Source: RUG14130 sp045598325
GTDB lineage: Bacteria > Bacillota > Clostridia > Christensenellales > Aristaeellaceae
Direction: 5' to 3'
Length of the DNA stretch: 9,102 nucleotides
NCBI GenBank assembly: GCA_045598325.1
Contig: JAZLLT010000078.1
Coordinates: forward strand, 1-9,102
Under the pieces are notes generated by a model, which was given only the letters and a program-made list of their open reading frames with translations, was not told the origin of the DNA and made no database searches. Positions 1 through 7,940 of the stretch are shown one piece after another. The first letter of the stretch is position 1. The number at the start of each line of letters is the position of its first letter. A program made the position numbers and the translations under genes.

Positions 1-708
1 CTGAAGAAGGGCGAGTCCTTCTCAGATGAAGCGTCGCTCGAAAAAGCATACCTGCTGGTATACGGGGAAGTAAAATTCGAGTGGGATGGCAAGACCCACG
101 AACAGTACCGCGAAAACTGCTTCGATGTGCCGCCGACCGCACTGCATGTGAGCAAAAAGACGGCAGTCAAAATCACCTGTCTGTCCGATGACTGTGAAAT
201 CAACATCCTCCGCACAGACAACGAAACCGAATTCGAAGCCAAACTTTATCTGCCCGAGGACACGCCAGACGAGTTCCGCGGCAAGGGCTTCATGCACGAA
301 TGTTCCACCCGCATCGTCCGCACGATCTTCGATGACAGGAACGCCCCCTACGCCAACCTTGTGTTGGGCGAGGTCATCGGTTTCCCCGGAAAATGGAGTT
401 CCTATCCCCCGCACCATCATCCCCAGCCCGAGGTCTACTACTACAAAACCAATCCGTCGGGCGGCTTCGCCTACGCGGAACTGGGCGACGATGTCGTGAA
501 GGTTCATAACAACGACACCGTGCTCATCGCGCCCGGTCTCACTCATCCCCAATGCACCCCTCCGGGGTACGCGCTGTGGTATCTGTGGGGCACCCGCCAT
601 TTGGACGGCTGCCGATACAAGAGCCCCGATTATCCTGTATTCCTGAAAGAGCATCTCTGGGTGCAGGAAGCGGGTGCTCCCTACTGGGGAGACAACTACA
701 TCAAATAG
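1..708 (+). CDS. iolB: 5-deoxy-glucuronate isomerase IolB (5'-truncated by window edge)
   Basis: IolB converts 5-deoxy-D-glucuronate to 2-deoxy-5-keto-D-gluconate, a cytosolic step of myo-inositol breakdown. The frame is open from base 1 and 235 codons are visible; the family is about 270 residues, so roughly the first 30-40 are missing. GTG 127 is an internal codon, not the start. The IolB/KduI cupin signature is clear: the segment ANLVLGEVIGFPGKWSSYPP leads into a His cluster (412-420), followed by a Glu (430-432) in PEVYYY and a later His (544-546) in GLTHPQ, which fit the metal ligands known in KduI/IolB. As recalled, family members usually have a longer loop between the His cluster and the YYH motif; here the loop is short and the motif is YYY. 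The C-terminus (ending WGDNYIK) also differs from the usual HEWIL-type ending. iolD follows after 9 bases. The function call is firm at family level; the short loop suggests a divergent Clostridia-type IolB. Confidence 0.9.
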   Translation: MKKGESFSDEASLEKAYLLVYGEVKFEWDGKTHEQYRENCFDVPPTALHVSKKTAVKITCLSDDCEINILRTDNETEFEAKLYLPEDTPDEFRGKGFMHECSTRIVRTIFDDRNAPYANLVLGEVIGFPGKWSSYPPHHHPQPEVYYYKTNPSGGFAYAELGDDVVKVHNNDTVLIAPGLTHPQCTPPGYALWYLWGTRHLDGCRYKSPDYPVFLKEHLWVQEAGAPYWGDNYIK

Positions 709-712
709 GAGG
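707..712 (+). promoter_or_regulatory. Ribosome binding site of iolD, overlapping the iolB stop
   Basis: AGGAGG begins inside the TAG stop codon of iolB (706-708) and ends 5 bases before the iolD ATG at 718. A ribosome terminating on iolB sits over this site, which suggests translational coupling of the two genes. Confidence 0.8.
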
Positions 713-717
713 CCTCT

Positions 718-2571
718 ATGGAGACGATCCGCCTTACCATGGCTCAGGCTCTGGTCAAGTTCCTCGACAACCAGTATGTGGAGTTGGACGGAAATGAGCA
801 TAAGTTTATCAATAACATTTTCGGCGTATTCGGCCACGGATGTGTGGTCGGTGTCGGTCAGGCGCTTTCCCAGGGAGGACACAACATCCGTTTCCTGCAG
901 GGCAAGAATGAGCAGAACATGGCGCTTGCCGCCACGGCGTTTGCCAAGCAGATGGACCGGCTCGAGATCATCCCCTGCGTCAGTTCCATCGGCCCCGGCG
1001 CCATGAACATGGTGACCGCGGCGGGCTGTGCCACTGCCAACCGCATTCCGCTCCTACTTCTGCCGGGCGATACCTTTGCCTGCCGCCAGCCCGACCCCGT
1101 ACTTCAGCAGGCGGAGTTCTTCGATTCCTTCGGGCGCACGGTGACCGACGCATTCCGCGGCGTGTGCCACTATTTCGACCGCATCGATCGTCCCGAACAG
1201 TTGATGACCGGTTGTCTGCACGCGCTGCGCGTGCTTACAGACCCCGCAGATACGGGCGCAGTCTGTCTCGCCATGCCGCAGGATGTAGAGGGCGAAGCCT
1301 ACGACTATCCCGTCAGTTTCTTTGACAAGCGTGTATGGCATATCGACAGGCGTTCCATGACCGTTTCACAGGCAAAGCGCGCCGCGGAGATCATCAAAGC
1401 ATCCAAAAAGCCCATCGTCATTCTGGGCGGAGGCGTCCGCTATTCCAAAGCGGGCAAGGAATTGCTCAAACTCTGCGAAAAGTGCAATATCCCCTTTACC
1501 GAAACGCAGGCAGGCAAAGGAACGCTTTCCTGGAAACATCCTCTAAACCTCGGCGGCATCGGCGTGACCGGCGGACAGGCGGCGAACCGCATCGGCAAAG
1601 AAGCGGATTGCGTCATCGCTGTCGGCACGAGACTCACCGATTTCACCACCTGCAGCAAGTGGCTGTTTCAAGAGAAAACGAAATTCGTGTCCCTGAACAT
1701 CTGCCCCTTCGATACCGTGAAGATGAACGCGGAACCCATCGTCTGCGACGCGAAGGAAGGACTCAAGGCGCTTCTTCCCCTGCTCAAAGACTACAGGACC
1801 TCCTATACCGGCGAAATCGAGAAAGAACGCGCCGAATGGCTGTCCATCGCGGACAAATACTGTACGGAGAATGATCCCCGCGGGCTTTCCCAGACCCGCG
1901 CGCTCGGCATCATCAACACCTTCATGAAGTCCTCCGATGTGGCGGTCGGCAGCGCGGGAAGCCTTCCCGGCGACATGCAGAGACTGTTCCGTCCGGGCAA
2001 TGAAGGCACTTACCACATGGAATACGGTTTCTCCAATATGGGCTATGAAACCAACGGCGCTCTCGGCGTGAAACTCGCCTGCCCGGACAAGGAAGTCTAC
2101 ACCTTCTTCGGTGACGGCACCTATCTTATGGCGCACAGCGAACTGTTCACCGCCGTGCAGGAAGGTCTGCGCATCCACTACTGTCTGTTTGACAACAGCG
2201 GCTGGGGCTGCATAGAGAACCTGCAGAACAATCAGGGCAACGATACCTTCGGCACGGTGTTCCGTAAACGGAATCCCGCAACCGGCGAACTGGACGGCGA
2301 TATCCTGCCCATCGACTTTGCAAAGAACGCGGAAGCGTACGGGCTCAAGGCATATACCATCCGCACGGAAAAGGAACTAATTTCCGCGCTCAAAAACGCC
2401 CTCAAGCAGGAAAAGCCCGTGCTGTATGACATCAAGGTCCTTCCCGGCACCATGACACCCGGCTTCAATTCCTGGTGGCGCGTGGGCGTAGCGGAAGTGT
2501 CCGCGCAGGAGCGCGTTATGAATGCTTACTCCGACATGCAGGCGCATATCAACGAAACGAGAAAATTCTGA
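718..2571 (+). CDS. iolD: 3D-(3,5/4)-trihydroxycyclohexane-1,2-dione hydrolase IolD
   Basis: This thiamine-diphosphate (ThDP) enzyme opens the ring of 3D-(3,5/4)-trihydroxycyclohexane-1,2-dione to give 5-deoxy-glucuronate, directly downstream of IolE and upstream of IolB in the pathway. The 617 residues are close to the usual 620-645. The N-terminal ThDP pyrimidine domain shows IFGVFGHG (residues 34-41) and GKNEQNMALAA, with Glu65 as the expected ThDP-activating glutamate. SSIGPGAMNMVTAA and PDPVLQQ follow and are typical of IolD. The pyrophosphate/Mg domain carries GDG at 465-467 and the matching Asn493 in FDNSGWGCIENLQ. These IolD-specific stretches separate it from acetolactate synthase and other ThDP relatives. 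The ATG at 718 has an AGGAGG site 5 bases upstream. It is cytosolic, with no signal peptide. Confidence 0.96.
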   Translation: METIRLTMAQALVKFLDNQYVELDGNEHKFINNIFGVFGHGCVVGVGQALSQGGHNIRFLQGKNEQNMALAATAFAKQMDRLEIIPCVSSIGPGAMNMVTAAGCATANRIPLLLLPGDTFACRQPDPVLQQAEFFDSFGRTVTDAFRGVCHYFDRIDRPEQLMTGCLHALRVLTDPADTGAVCLAMPQDVEGEAYDYPVSFFDKRVWHIDRRSMTVSQAKRAAEIIKASKKPIVILGGGVRYSKAGKELLKLCEKCNIPFTETQAGKGTLSWKHPLNLGGIGVTGGQAANRIGKEADCVIAVGTRLTDFTTCSKWLFQEKTKFVSLNICPFDTVKMNAEPIVCDAKEGLKALLPLLKDYRTSYTGEIEKERAEWLSIADKYCTENDPRGLSQTRALGIINTFMKSSDVAVGSAGSLPGDMQRLFRPGNEGTYHMEYGFSNMGYETNGALGVKLACPDKEVYTFFGDGTYLMAHSELFTAVQEGLRIHYCLFDNSGWGCIENLQNNQGNDTFGTVFRKRNPATGELDGDILPIDFAKNAEAYGLKAYTIRTEKELISALKNALKQEKPVLYDIKVLPGTMTPGFNSWWRVGVAEVSAQERVMNAYSDMQAHINETRKF

Positions 2572-2576
2572 GGAGG
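2571..2576 (+). promoter_or_regulatory. Ribosome binding site fixing the iolE start
   Basis: AGGAGG starts on the last base of the iolD TGA stop (2569-2571) and lies 5 bases before ATG 2582. It rules out the longer in-frame ATG at 2522, which lies inside iolD and would add 20 residues unrelated to the IolE family. It also suggests coupled translation with iolD. Confidence 0.85.
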
Positions 2577-2581
2577 CAGGT

Positions 2582-3478
2582 ATGCTCGATAAGAATAAAG
2601 TAAAACTCGCCATCGCTCCCATCGGCTGGACCAACGATGACATGCCGGATCTCGGCAAGGAGAACACCTTTGAACAGTGCGTGAGCGAAATGGCGCTGGC
2701 GGGCTTCAAGGGCAGCGAGATCGGCAACAAGTATCCGCAGGATGTAGATGTGCTCAAACACAAACTGGATGTCCGAGGGCTCACGATCTGCAACGCGTGG
2801 TTCTCATCCCTGTTTACCTCCGAGCCTTATGAAGTGACCATCAGGAACTTTATCGCTCACCGCGACAGGCTCTTTGCGCTCGGCGCGAGGGTCATCGGCG
2901 CCAGCGAGCAGGGCAATTCCATCCAGGGAAAGAACATCAACATCTTCGGATCCGAAAAGCCCGTCTACACGGATGAGCAGTGGGCGCTCATCGCAAAAGG
3001 TTACAATGAAATGGGTACGCTCGCACAGGAAAAGGGCATGGTCCTCACCTGCCACCATCACATGGGAACAGGCGTTCAGACCGCGGAAGAAATCGACAAG
3101 TTCATGAGCCTCGTTGATCCCGATAAAGTGTTCTTGCTGTTTGACAGCGGTCATTTGACCTTTGCCGGCATCGATCCTCTGCCCATTCTCAGAAAGTACA
3201 TAGGGCGCATCAAGCATGTGCACCTCAAGGATGTCCGTCTCCCCATCCGTGATCAGGCAAAGAAGGAAGGCTGGAGTTTCCTGACCGCCGTCAGAAACGG
3301 CGTGTTCACCGTTCCCGGTGACGGAGATGTGGATTTCGGTCCTATCTTCAAGGTACTGGAAGAGAGCGGATATGAAGGCTGGGTCGTCGTGGAAGCCGAG
3401 CAGGATCCCGCGAAAGCCAATCCTTTCGAGTACGCGCAGAAGGCACGCGCTTATATTTCCGAAAAGACCGGACTGTAA
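2582..3478 (+). CDS. iolE: Inosose dehydratase (2-keto-myo-inositol dehydratase) IolE
   Basis: IolE removes water from 2-keto-myo-inositol (scyllo-inosose) to form trihydroxycyclohexane-dione, the substrate of IolD just upstream. The protein is 298 residues, the normal family length, and is a xylose-isomerase-like TIM barrel acting in the cytosol with a divalent metal. The N-terminus is diagnostic: IAPIGWTNDDMPDLGKENTF (residues 11-30) followed by EQCVSEMALAGFKGSEIGNK. Later barrel strands show CHHHMGTG (157-164), FDSGHLTFAG (187-196) with a probable metal Asp188, HVHLKDVR (212-219), and VVVEAEQDP (268-276) with Glu271 and Glu273 near the strand end. The start was chosen from the ribosome binding site and family alignment by memory. 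It lies 10 bases after iolD and 17 bases before the mannosidase gene. Confidence 0.95.
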   Translation: MLDKNKVKLAIAPIGWTNDDMPDLGKENTFEQCVSEMALAGFKGSEIGNKYPQDVDVLKHKLDVRGLTICNAWFSSLFTSEPYEVTIRNFIAHRDRLFALGARVIGASEQGNSIQGKNINIFGSEKPVYTDEQWALIAKGYNEMGTLAQEKGMVLTCHHHMGTGVQTAEEIDKFMSLVDPDKVFLLFDSGHLTFAGIDPLPILRKYIGRIKHVHLKDVRLPIRDQAKKEGWSFLTAVRNGVFTVPGDGDVDFGPIFKVLEESGYEGWVVVEAEQDPAKANPFEYAQKARAYISEKTGL

Positions 3479-3495
3479 ACCGTTAGGAGAAAGCA

Positions 3496-6480
3496 ATGTC
3501 AGCATTCGGAAGACAAGCAACTCAGAGACTGGCCGCCTGGACGGAAGCGCTGTCCGGGCAACTTTACACGCCCGTGGAGGAAGTTTCCTTCACGGGTTTT
3601 GTCTGCGGCGGTTTGACCATAAAAGAAGCCGCGCAGGTACCTAAAATTCCTTACCCAGCCGGAACAAGCTGGGGCAAGGACAGCGAGTACGGCTATTTTG
3701 AGGCATCGGTCCCGGCAAAGCCCGAATGGAAGGGACGCAGACTCGTGCTGTTTTCGGGGCTCGGCGGAGAGCAGCTCATCTACAGCAACGGTCTTGCCAT
3801 CGGCAGCATTGACAGGAAACACACCTATGTGACCCTGTCAAGGGAACTTCAAGGTAATGAAAATTTCTATCTGCTCATTGAATCCTATGCGGGACACGGA
3901 TTGAGGCTTGAAAACCTGCCGCCCTGCGCACCCGATATGAATCCGCTGAACACGCCCGTCGGCACGCAGTGCAAAGTCGGGAAAAGTTTCCTCGCGCTGT
4001 GGAATGAGGATGTCTACCGGTTGTGGCTGGATGCAGGTGTGCTGACTTCGCTTTACAAAGTGCTTCCCGAAGACAGTCTCCGCGCGGAAAAGATCGCGGA
4101 AGCGCTGTACGAAATGACTTACACCGCGGACCCGTCTCTTCCGCCCGAAAAGCGGGACGCGTCCTGCCGCTTGGCGCGTGAGAAACTGCGCGGCGTTCTG
4201 GAAGCGAAAAACAGCTCTTCCGCGCCCGAAATGCTGCTAATAGGTCAGAGCCATATCGACCTCGCGTGGCTGTGGAGCAAAGAGGAGACACGGCGCAAGT
4301 CCGTGCGTACCTTCTCTAACCAACTGACCCTCATGGAGGAATATCCCGAATACAAATTCCTGCTGTGCGAGCCCGCGCTCATGCAGATGCTGAAGGAACG
4401 CGATCCCGAATGCTACAGCCGCGTTCTGCAGAAAGTGGGAGAAGGACAGTTCCTTCCCGAAGGCGCCTTCTATGTGGAGAGCGACACAAACATCCCCTCC
4501 GGAGAGACCCTCATCCGCCAACTTCTTTGGGGGAAGAAATGGTATAAAGAGGAACTGGGATATGACACCCGCGTTGCGTGGCAACCCGATACTTTCGGCT
4601 TCTCCGGCGCGCTTCCGCAGATTCTGAAAAAGTGCGGCGTCCCTTATTTTGCCTCCCAGAAGCTGACGCGTCAGGATCCGGAGTGTGAGCCTTTCCCCTA
4701 TACTCATTTCGTTTGGGAAGGCATCGACGGAAGCGAAGTCATCGCGCTCAATTTCCATCGCAACAACAGTCCCATTTCGCCTGAGGAACTGAACAGGCGC
4801 TGGTATGAAAACCGTTCTCAGAAGGGCAATATCGACTGCATGCTCTTTCCCTTCGGTTACGGTGATGGCGGCGGCGGTCCTGTGCGGGACATGCCTGAAA
4901 TCGCTCGGCGCGTTGCCGATCTGGAAGGCATCCCAAAGTGCCTCTACACTTCTCTTGACGCCTACATGGACCGAATCGCGCCCGAGGCAAGGAAGAACCG
5001 CTGGGTGGGCGAAATGTACCTTGCTTGGCATAGAGGTACCTATTCCGTACAGGTCGAAGCGAAGCGTCTGCTCCGCGTCTGCGAGGGACTTCTTCACAAG
5101 GCAGAACTGCTTGCCGCTATGGAAGAAGATCCCACACCCTATCTGCCCGCTATCAAAGAGGCGTGGGAAAAGGTCCTGTTCAATACCTTCCACGACCTCG
5201 CGGGCGGCGTCGGCATCAAACGTGTACACAGCGAGATGAGGAAGGAACTCGAAAGCGCCATTGATTCGCTGAAGTCCGTCATTAACTGCATGCTTGGCGC
5301 TTCTCTCATAGCAAAGAACGAAGGTCTGTGTGTATTCAACGCACTTCCCTTCGCGCGAAGACAATGGGTCACGATGCCGGACGGAAAAGCGGCGTATATA
5401 AAGGCGGAGCCTTCCTGTGTCACCGATGTCCGCATTGAGTCCCGTAAAGTTACCGCTGCTGCGTGGGAAGACCGCGGCGGATTCCGCCTGGAAAACGAAT
5501 ACCTTTCTCTCCTCATCGATTATTCCGGTCGCATTACAGAAATCGTCGACAAGGAAAACGGAATCCCCCTTACGGACAACGGTCAGGTAATGAATGACTG
5601 GCGTCTGTACGAAAATGTTCAGTGCGTCTACGACGCGTGGGAAATGGATGCCGACTGGGAAAAAGGGCTCATTGCAGACGCGTTCAAAACGGAGTGCGAT
5701 CTGACCGTAGGACCGTATTACGCCGAGGTTGAGGTCAGGCGTTCTTTCGGCGCCAGTTCTTCCGTTCAGAAAATCCGCCTTACCGACGATTCCCGCCGTG
5801 TTGATTTCGTGACGGAAGTGAATTGGCAGGAAGACAGGAAGATGCTGAAAACACACTTTATAAGCAACATCCGCTCGGAGTATGCCATTCATGAAATCCA
5901 GTTCGGCTATGTGAGCCGCCCCGCGCACAGAAGCCATCCGTTTGCCCGTGACCGCTTCGAGGTATGTCAAAACCGATACAGCGTTCTTGCGGAGATGAGC
6001 CGCGGTTTCGCCTTGCTCAATGACGGTATCCGCGGCATTTCTTCGGGACGCGGCGAGCTGGCGCTCACACTTCTTCGGTCTCCCATGGTTCCGGACAACA
6101 CCTGTGACCGCGGTGTACATACTTTCCGTTACGCTCTATATCCTTTTGCCACGGATTTCGGGCACAGCGATGTTGTGAAGGAAGCATACGCGTTTAACGA
6201 TCCTCCGGAAGTTTTGCGCGGAAGTTCTTCGGGAAAGAGTGGTTTCTCCGTTTCCTCCCGTTCCGTCATTCTGGAAACCGTAAAGCCCGCGGATGACGGC
6301 GACGGCATCATCCTGCGGCTGTATGAATCCATGGGCGGAACGGACAGAGCGGTCATGAATCTGCCCTTCAAAGCGGAAATCACCGAATGTGCCATGGATG
6401 AGACACGCATGGAGATTGCGTCCAATGAATTGATTTTCAAACCATTTGAAATCAGGACATTCCGTGTGAGGAGAAAGTAA
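3496..6480 (+). CDS. Cytosolic GH38 alpha-mannosidase
   Basis: This is a zinc-dependent glycoside hydrolase of family 38, which releases alpha-linked mannose with retention. The protein has 994 residues and no signal peptide or membrane segment, and resembles the cytosolic (MAN2C1-like) bacterial class. An N-terminal beta-rich region of about 245 residues precedes the catalytic domain. GQSHIDLAWLWSKEE (250-264) supplies zinc ligands His253 and Asp255. VESDTNIPSGETLIRQ (327-342) is a family block. WQPDTFGFSGALPQIL (362-377) carries the nucleophile and zinc ligand Asp365. GYGDGGGGP (454-462) and HRGTYSVQ (from 512) follow. FNTFHD holds His566, the expected fourth zinc ligand. The remaining 400 or so residues are the beta-sandwich C-terminal part. 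All catalytic residues are present, so it should be active. AGGAGA at 3485-3490 sets the start. Its position as fourth gene of an inositol operon suggests a mannosyl-inositol substrate, but substrate and linkage cannot be read from sequence. Confidence 0.93.
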   Translation: MSAFGRQATQRLAAWTEALSGQLYTPVEEVSFTGFVCGGLTIKEAAQVPKIPYPAGTSWGKDSEYGYFEASVPAKPEWKGRRLVLFSGLGGEQLIYSNGLAIGSIDRKHTYVTLSRELQGNENFYLLIESYAGHGLRLENLPPCAPDMNPLNTPVGTQCKVGKSFLALWNEDVYRLWLDAGVLTSLYKVLPEDSLRAEKIAEALYEMTYTADPSLPPEKRDASCRLAREKLRGVLEAKNSSSAPEMLLIGQSHIDLAWLWSKEETRRKSVRTFSNQLTLMEEYPEYKFLLCEPALMQMLKERDPECYSRVLQKVGEGQFLPEGAFYVESDTNIPSGETLIRQLLWGKKWYKEELGYDTRVAWQPDTFGFSGALPQILKKCGVPYFASQKLTRQDPECEPFPYTHFVWEGIDGSEVIALNFHRNNSPISPEELNRRWYENRSQKGNIDCMLFPFGYGDGGGGPVRDMPEIARRVADLEGIPKCLYTSLDAYMDRIAPEARKNRWVGEMYLAWHRGTYSVQVEAKRLLRVCEGLLHKAELLAAMEEDPTPYLPAIKEAWEKVLFNTFHDLAGGVGIKRVHSEMRKELESAIDSLKSVINCMLGASLIAKNEGLCVFNALPFARRQWVTMPDGKAAYIKAEPSCVTDVRIESRKVTAAAWEDRGGFRLENEYLSLLIDYSGRITEIVDKENGIPLTDNGQVMNDWRLYENVQCVYDAWEMDADWEKGLIADAFKTECDLTVGPYYAEVEVRRSFGASSSVQKIRLTDDSRRVDFVTEVNWQEDRKMLKTHFISNIRSEYAIHEIQFGYVSRPAHRSHPFARDRFEVCQNRYSVLAEMSRGFALLNDGIRGISSGRGELALTLLRSPMVPDNTCDRGVHTFRYALYPFATDFGHSDVVKEAYAFNDPPEVLRGSSSGKSGFSVSSRSVILETVKPADDGDGIILRLYESMGGTDRAVMNLPFKAEITECAMDETRMEIASNELIFKPFEIRTFRVRRK

Positions 6481-6507
6481 GCCGGCATCCGCCGGTACTG
6501 CCGCCGC

Positions 6508-6520
6508 CGTTTGACAAACG
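6508..6520. repeat. Perfect 13-base inverted repeat over a -35-like box
   Basis: CGTTTGACAAACG has 5-base arms around a 3-base centre and contains the TTGACA box at 6511-6516. It could be a small operator, but so short a palindrome also occurs by chance. Confidence 0.3.
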
Positions 6521-6539
6521 CAATCCGCATGGTTACACA
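6511..6539 (+). promoter_or_regulatory. Candidate promoter for the CxxC-protein gene
   Basis: A consensus TTGACA (6511-6516) is followed after 17 bases by TACACA (6534-6539), which matches the -10 consensus at only 3 of 6 positions. A better -10-like TATTAT lies at 6542-6547, but at 25 bases it is too far from this -35 box. The 86-base gap also has a GC hairpin (CCGGC 6482-6486 with GCCGG 6491-6495) without a T-run, so the mannosidase transcript may read through. Promoter strength is uncertain. Confidence 0.35.
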
Positions 6540-6566
6540 TTTATTATTCATATTTGTGGAGACATT

Positions 6567-7055
6567 ATGGGAAAAGGATATCTGTTTGAGTGCGCACATT
6601 GCGGGAAGATCTTTTCGGTCTTCCCCGGTGCGGGTGTGGCCTTTTCCACGGTATACGGAAACATCATGGACGGAGTACGGCGCGGCGACTACGGCGATGA
6701 ACTGCAGAGCATCAGTCAGGAACAGCCATTTTTTGCCGTGGACGCGGAAAGTTATCTGTTCAAGTGTGCCGGCTGCGGATACTGGGAAGTCGGTCCGGGG
6801 CTCAGTCTCTACGCGCCCAACAACCTGAAAGCCTATATCCAGCGCCGATACGGACAGAATACAATCGCGGGACGGAACAAAGAATCGTATGTGACATTTA
6901 ATGAACTCCAAAGCAACTTTCATGTGATCAAGCGCTATCTGCATCCCTGCCCGAAGTGCGGAAAGCGCATGCGGAAAGCGGACAAGGAGACGGATTTTCT
7001 GTCTCTTCCCTGTCCCGGATGCGGAACGGAATGTACGGCGGAAGGAAAAGAATAA
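6567..7055 (+). CDS. Small cysteine-rich protein with four CxxC pairs (zinc-ribbon-like), function unknown
   Basis: I do not recognise a named family for this 162-residue protein. It has four CxxC pairs: Cys9/12 (CAHC), Cys67/70 (CAGC), Cys128/131 (CPKC) and Cys149/152 (CPGC), plus an extra Cys156. Each pair is followed by Gly, as in zinc knuckles of rubredoxin/zinc-ribbon type. The spacing suggests either two zinc ribbons (pairs 1+2 and 3+4) or a split arrangement. Between pairs 2 and 3 is a polar stretch with basic residues (IQRRYG, VIKRYLH). No signal peptide or membrane segment is visible. GGAG at 6558-6561 precedes the ATG by 5 bases. The gene starts 86 bases after the mannosidase and ends in a hairpin terminator, so it is either the operon tail or a separate unit. 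A structural zinc role is likely; a nucleic-acid or protein-binding role is only a guess. Confidence 0.75.
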   Translation: MGKGYLFECAHCGKIFSVFPGAGVAFSTVYGNIMDGVRRGDYGDELQSISQEQPFFAVDAESYLFKCAGCGYWEVGPGLSLYAPNNLKAYIQRRYGQNTIAGRNKESYVTFNELQSNFHVIKRYLHPCPKCGKRMRKADKETDFLSLPCPGCGTECTAEGKE

Positions 7056-7080
7056 ACTGCGGAAAATCCGCAGTTTTTCT
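7054..7080. terminator. Intrinsic terminator between convergent genes
   Basis: Ten-base arms 7054-7063 and 7067-7076 (core ACTGCGGA / TCCGCAGT) enclose an AAA loop, followed by a T-rich run. The left arm includes the end of the CxxC gene's stop codon, and the minus-strand gene stops at 7082, so both genes end on one hairpin. In the minus direction the following stretch is also T-rich (TTATTCTTTT), so it may work both ways. Confidence 0.85.
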
Positions 7081-7081
7081 T

Positions 7082-7921
7082 TTAGAGTTTGATACCGAGT
7101 TTCTTTGCTTTCTCCTTGATGAATTCCGCTGCGAGGCGGTAGTCCTCCGCTTCCGTCATGTGCTCCAGCATGAGGCAGACATTCCTGTCTTCAAGGGCAT
7201 CCACCCGTTTCAAATAGGTGTCATAGTCGATATTGCCCGTACCGGGACGGCATTCGTCCAGATGAACGGTGAGTTTATCACGGATGATGCTGTCTTTCGC
7301 GTGGCAGCAGCGGATGTAGGGCGCGAGTTTATCGAACCACTCGTTGATGACCGCCGTGTTGTCATAGTAGGCGTGGGGCGAAGTAATGATGTTCACGATG
7401 TCCACATGCGCCCCGAACCGGTTACTTCCGACAGCCTTGATGAGATCAAGGTAACTGTCCGCCGTATCGGGGTACATATTCGGCATGGGCTCAAGGGTGT
7501 AGTATGTGTGCCTTGTTTTTGCCGTGTCGATGATTTTCCTGCTTACTTCTACGATTTCATCAAACGCCTTTTGCGTAAAGTTGTCACCGTGGCAACCGTC
7601 CCAGCAGTCCGCGTTGTAGGTACCCGCGATATTCACGCAGCAATTCGCACCTACATAGTCGGCCAGTTCCAGTTGCCTGACGGCGCGAGTGAAGTTCGCT
7701 TCCCGCTTTTTCCGGTCGGGATCCAATAAATTGTTCCAGATGCCGATTTCGCAGATGACAAGGTCATGCTCCTTCGCCGCCTGAACGAAGGCATCGATGT
7801 CGCCGGTCCTTGCGTTTGAATCCAAAGGAAAGTATACGCCGCTGTAACCCGCGTTCTCATTCGCCTGCGCCCATTCATCGGGTGTCGTCCACTTCTCAAA
7901 GATATTTCCGCCGAATCGCAT
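7082..7921 (-). CDS. Sugar isomerase/epimerase, xylose-isomerase-like TIM barrel (COG1082 type)
   Basis: This is a 279-residue cytosolic TIM-barrel protein of the AP-endonuclease-2/xylose-isomerase fold, whose members isomerise or epimerise sugars or cyclitols using a divalent metal. The four expected metal ligands are visible at strand ends: Glu144 in TLEPMPN, Asp174 in AHVDIVN, His207 in CCHAKD and Glu253 in LMLEHM. The PGTGNIDYDTYL block (226-237) is also typical. Length and ligand spacing resemble inosose isomerase IolI (about 278 residues), but the rest does not clearly match it, so no symbol is given. The start is ATG 7921, preceded by AGGAGG with a 7-base gap. An upstream in-frame start at 7969 lies within the -35 box and cannot be used from this promoter. 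The gene is divergent from the FMN enzyme and points towards the iol operon. The substrate is unknown; an inositol-derived ketone or a hexose is plausible from context. Confidence 0.85.
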   Translation of the reverse strand: MRFGGNIFEKWTTPDEWAQANENAGYSGVYFPLDSNARTGDIDAFVQAAKEHDLVICEIGIWNNLLDPDRKKREANFTRAVRQLELADYVGANCCVNIAGTYNADCWDGCHGDNFTQKAFDEIVEVSRKIIDTAKTRHTYYTLEPMPNMYPDTADSYLDLIKAVGSNRFGAHVDIVNIITSPHAYYDNTAVINEWFDKLAPYIRCCHAKDSIIRDKLTVHLDECRPGTGNIDYDTYLKRVDALEDRNVCLMLEHMTEAEDYRLAAEFIKEKAKKLGIKL

Positions 7922-7928
7922 AGTATCG

Positions 7929-7934
7929 CCTCCT
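7929..7934 (-). promoter_or_regulatory. Ribosome binding site fixing the isomerase start
   Basis: The minus strand reads AGGAGG, 7 bases before ATG 7921. It sits only 6 bases downstream of the -10 box (7946-7941), so it falls at about the first bases of the predicted transcript. Confidence 0.85.
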
Positions 7935-7940
7935 GACTGT

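Noticed and set aside
22..882. 286-codon antisense frame over iolB and the start of iolD
   Set aside because: Both plus-strand genes under it are firmly identified, and the antisense translation shows no domain.
2522..2581. Longer start of iolE at ATG 2522
   Set aside because: The extra 20 residues overlap iolD in another frame, and the strong AGGAGG serves ATG 2582.
4237..6120. Long 627-codon open frame antisense to the mannosidase gene
   Set aside because: It lies entirely opposite a gene with full GH38 motifs, has no recognisable family motif and no convincing ribosome binding site. Long antisense frames are common opposite GC-rich genes.
6482..6495. GC hairpin after the mannosidase gene as a terminator
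   Set aside because: The stem is only 5 bases (CCGGC/GCCGG) and no T-run follows, so an intrinsic terminator is not supported.
6956..7729. 257-codon plus-strand frame across the shared terminator and isomerase gene
   Set aside because: It would run through a strong terminator hairpin and opposes a gene with all its metal ligands, promoter and ribosome binding site.
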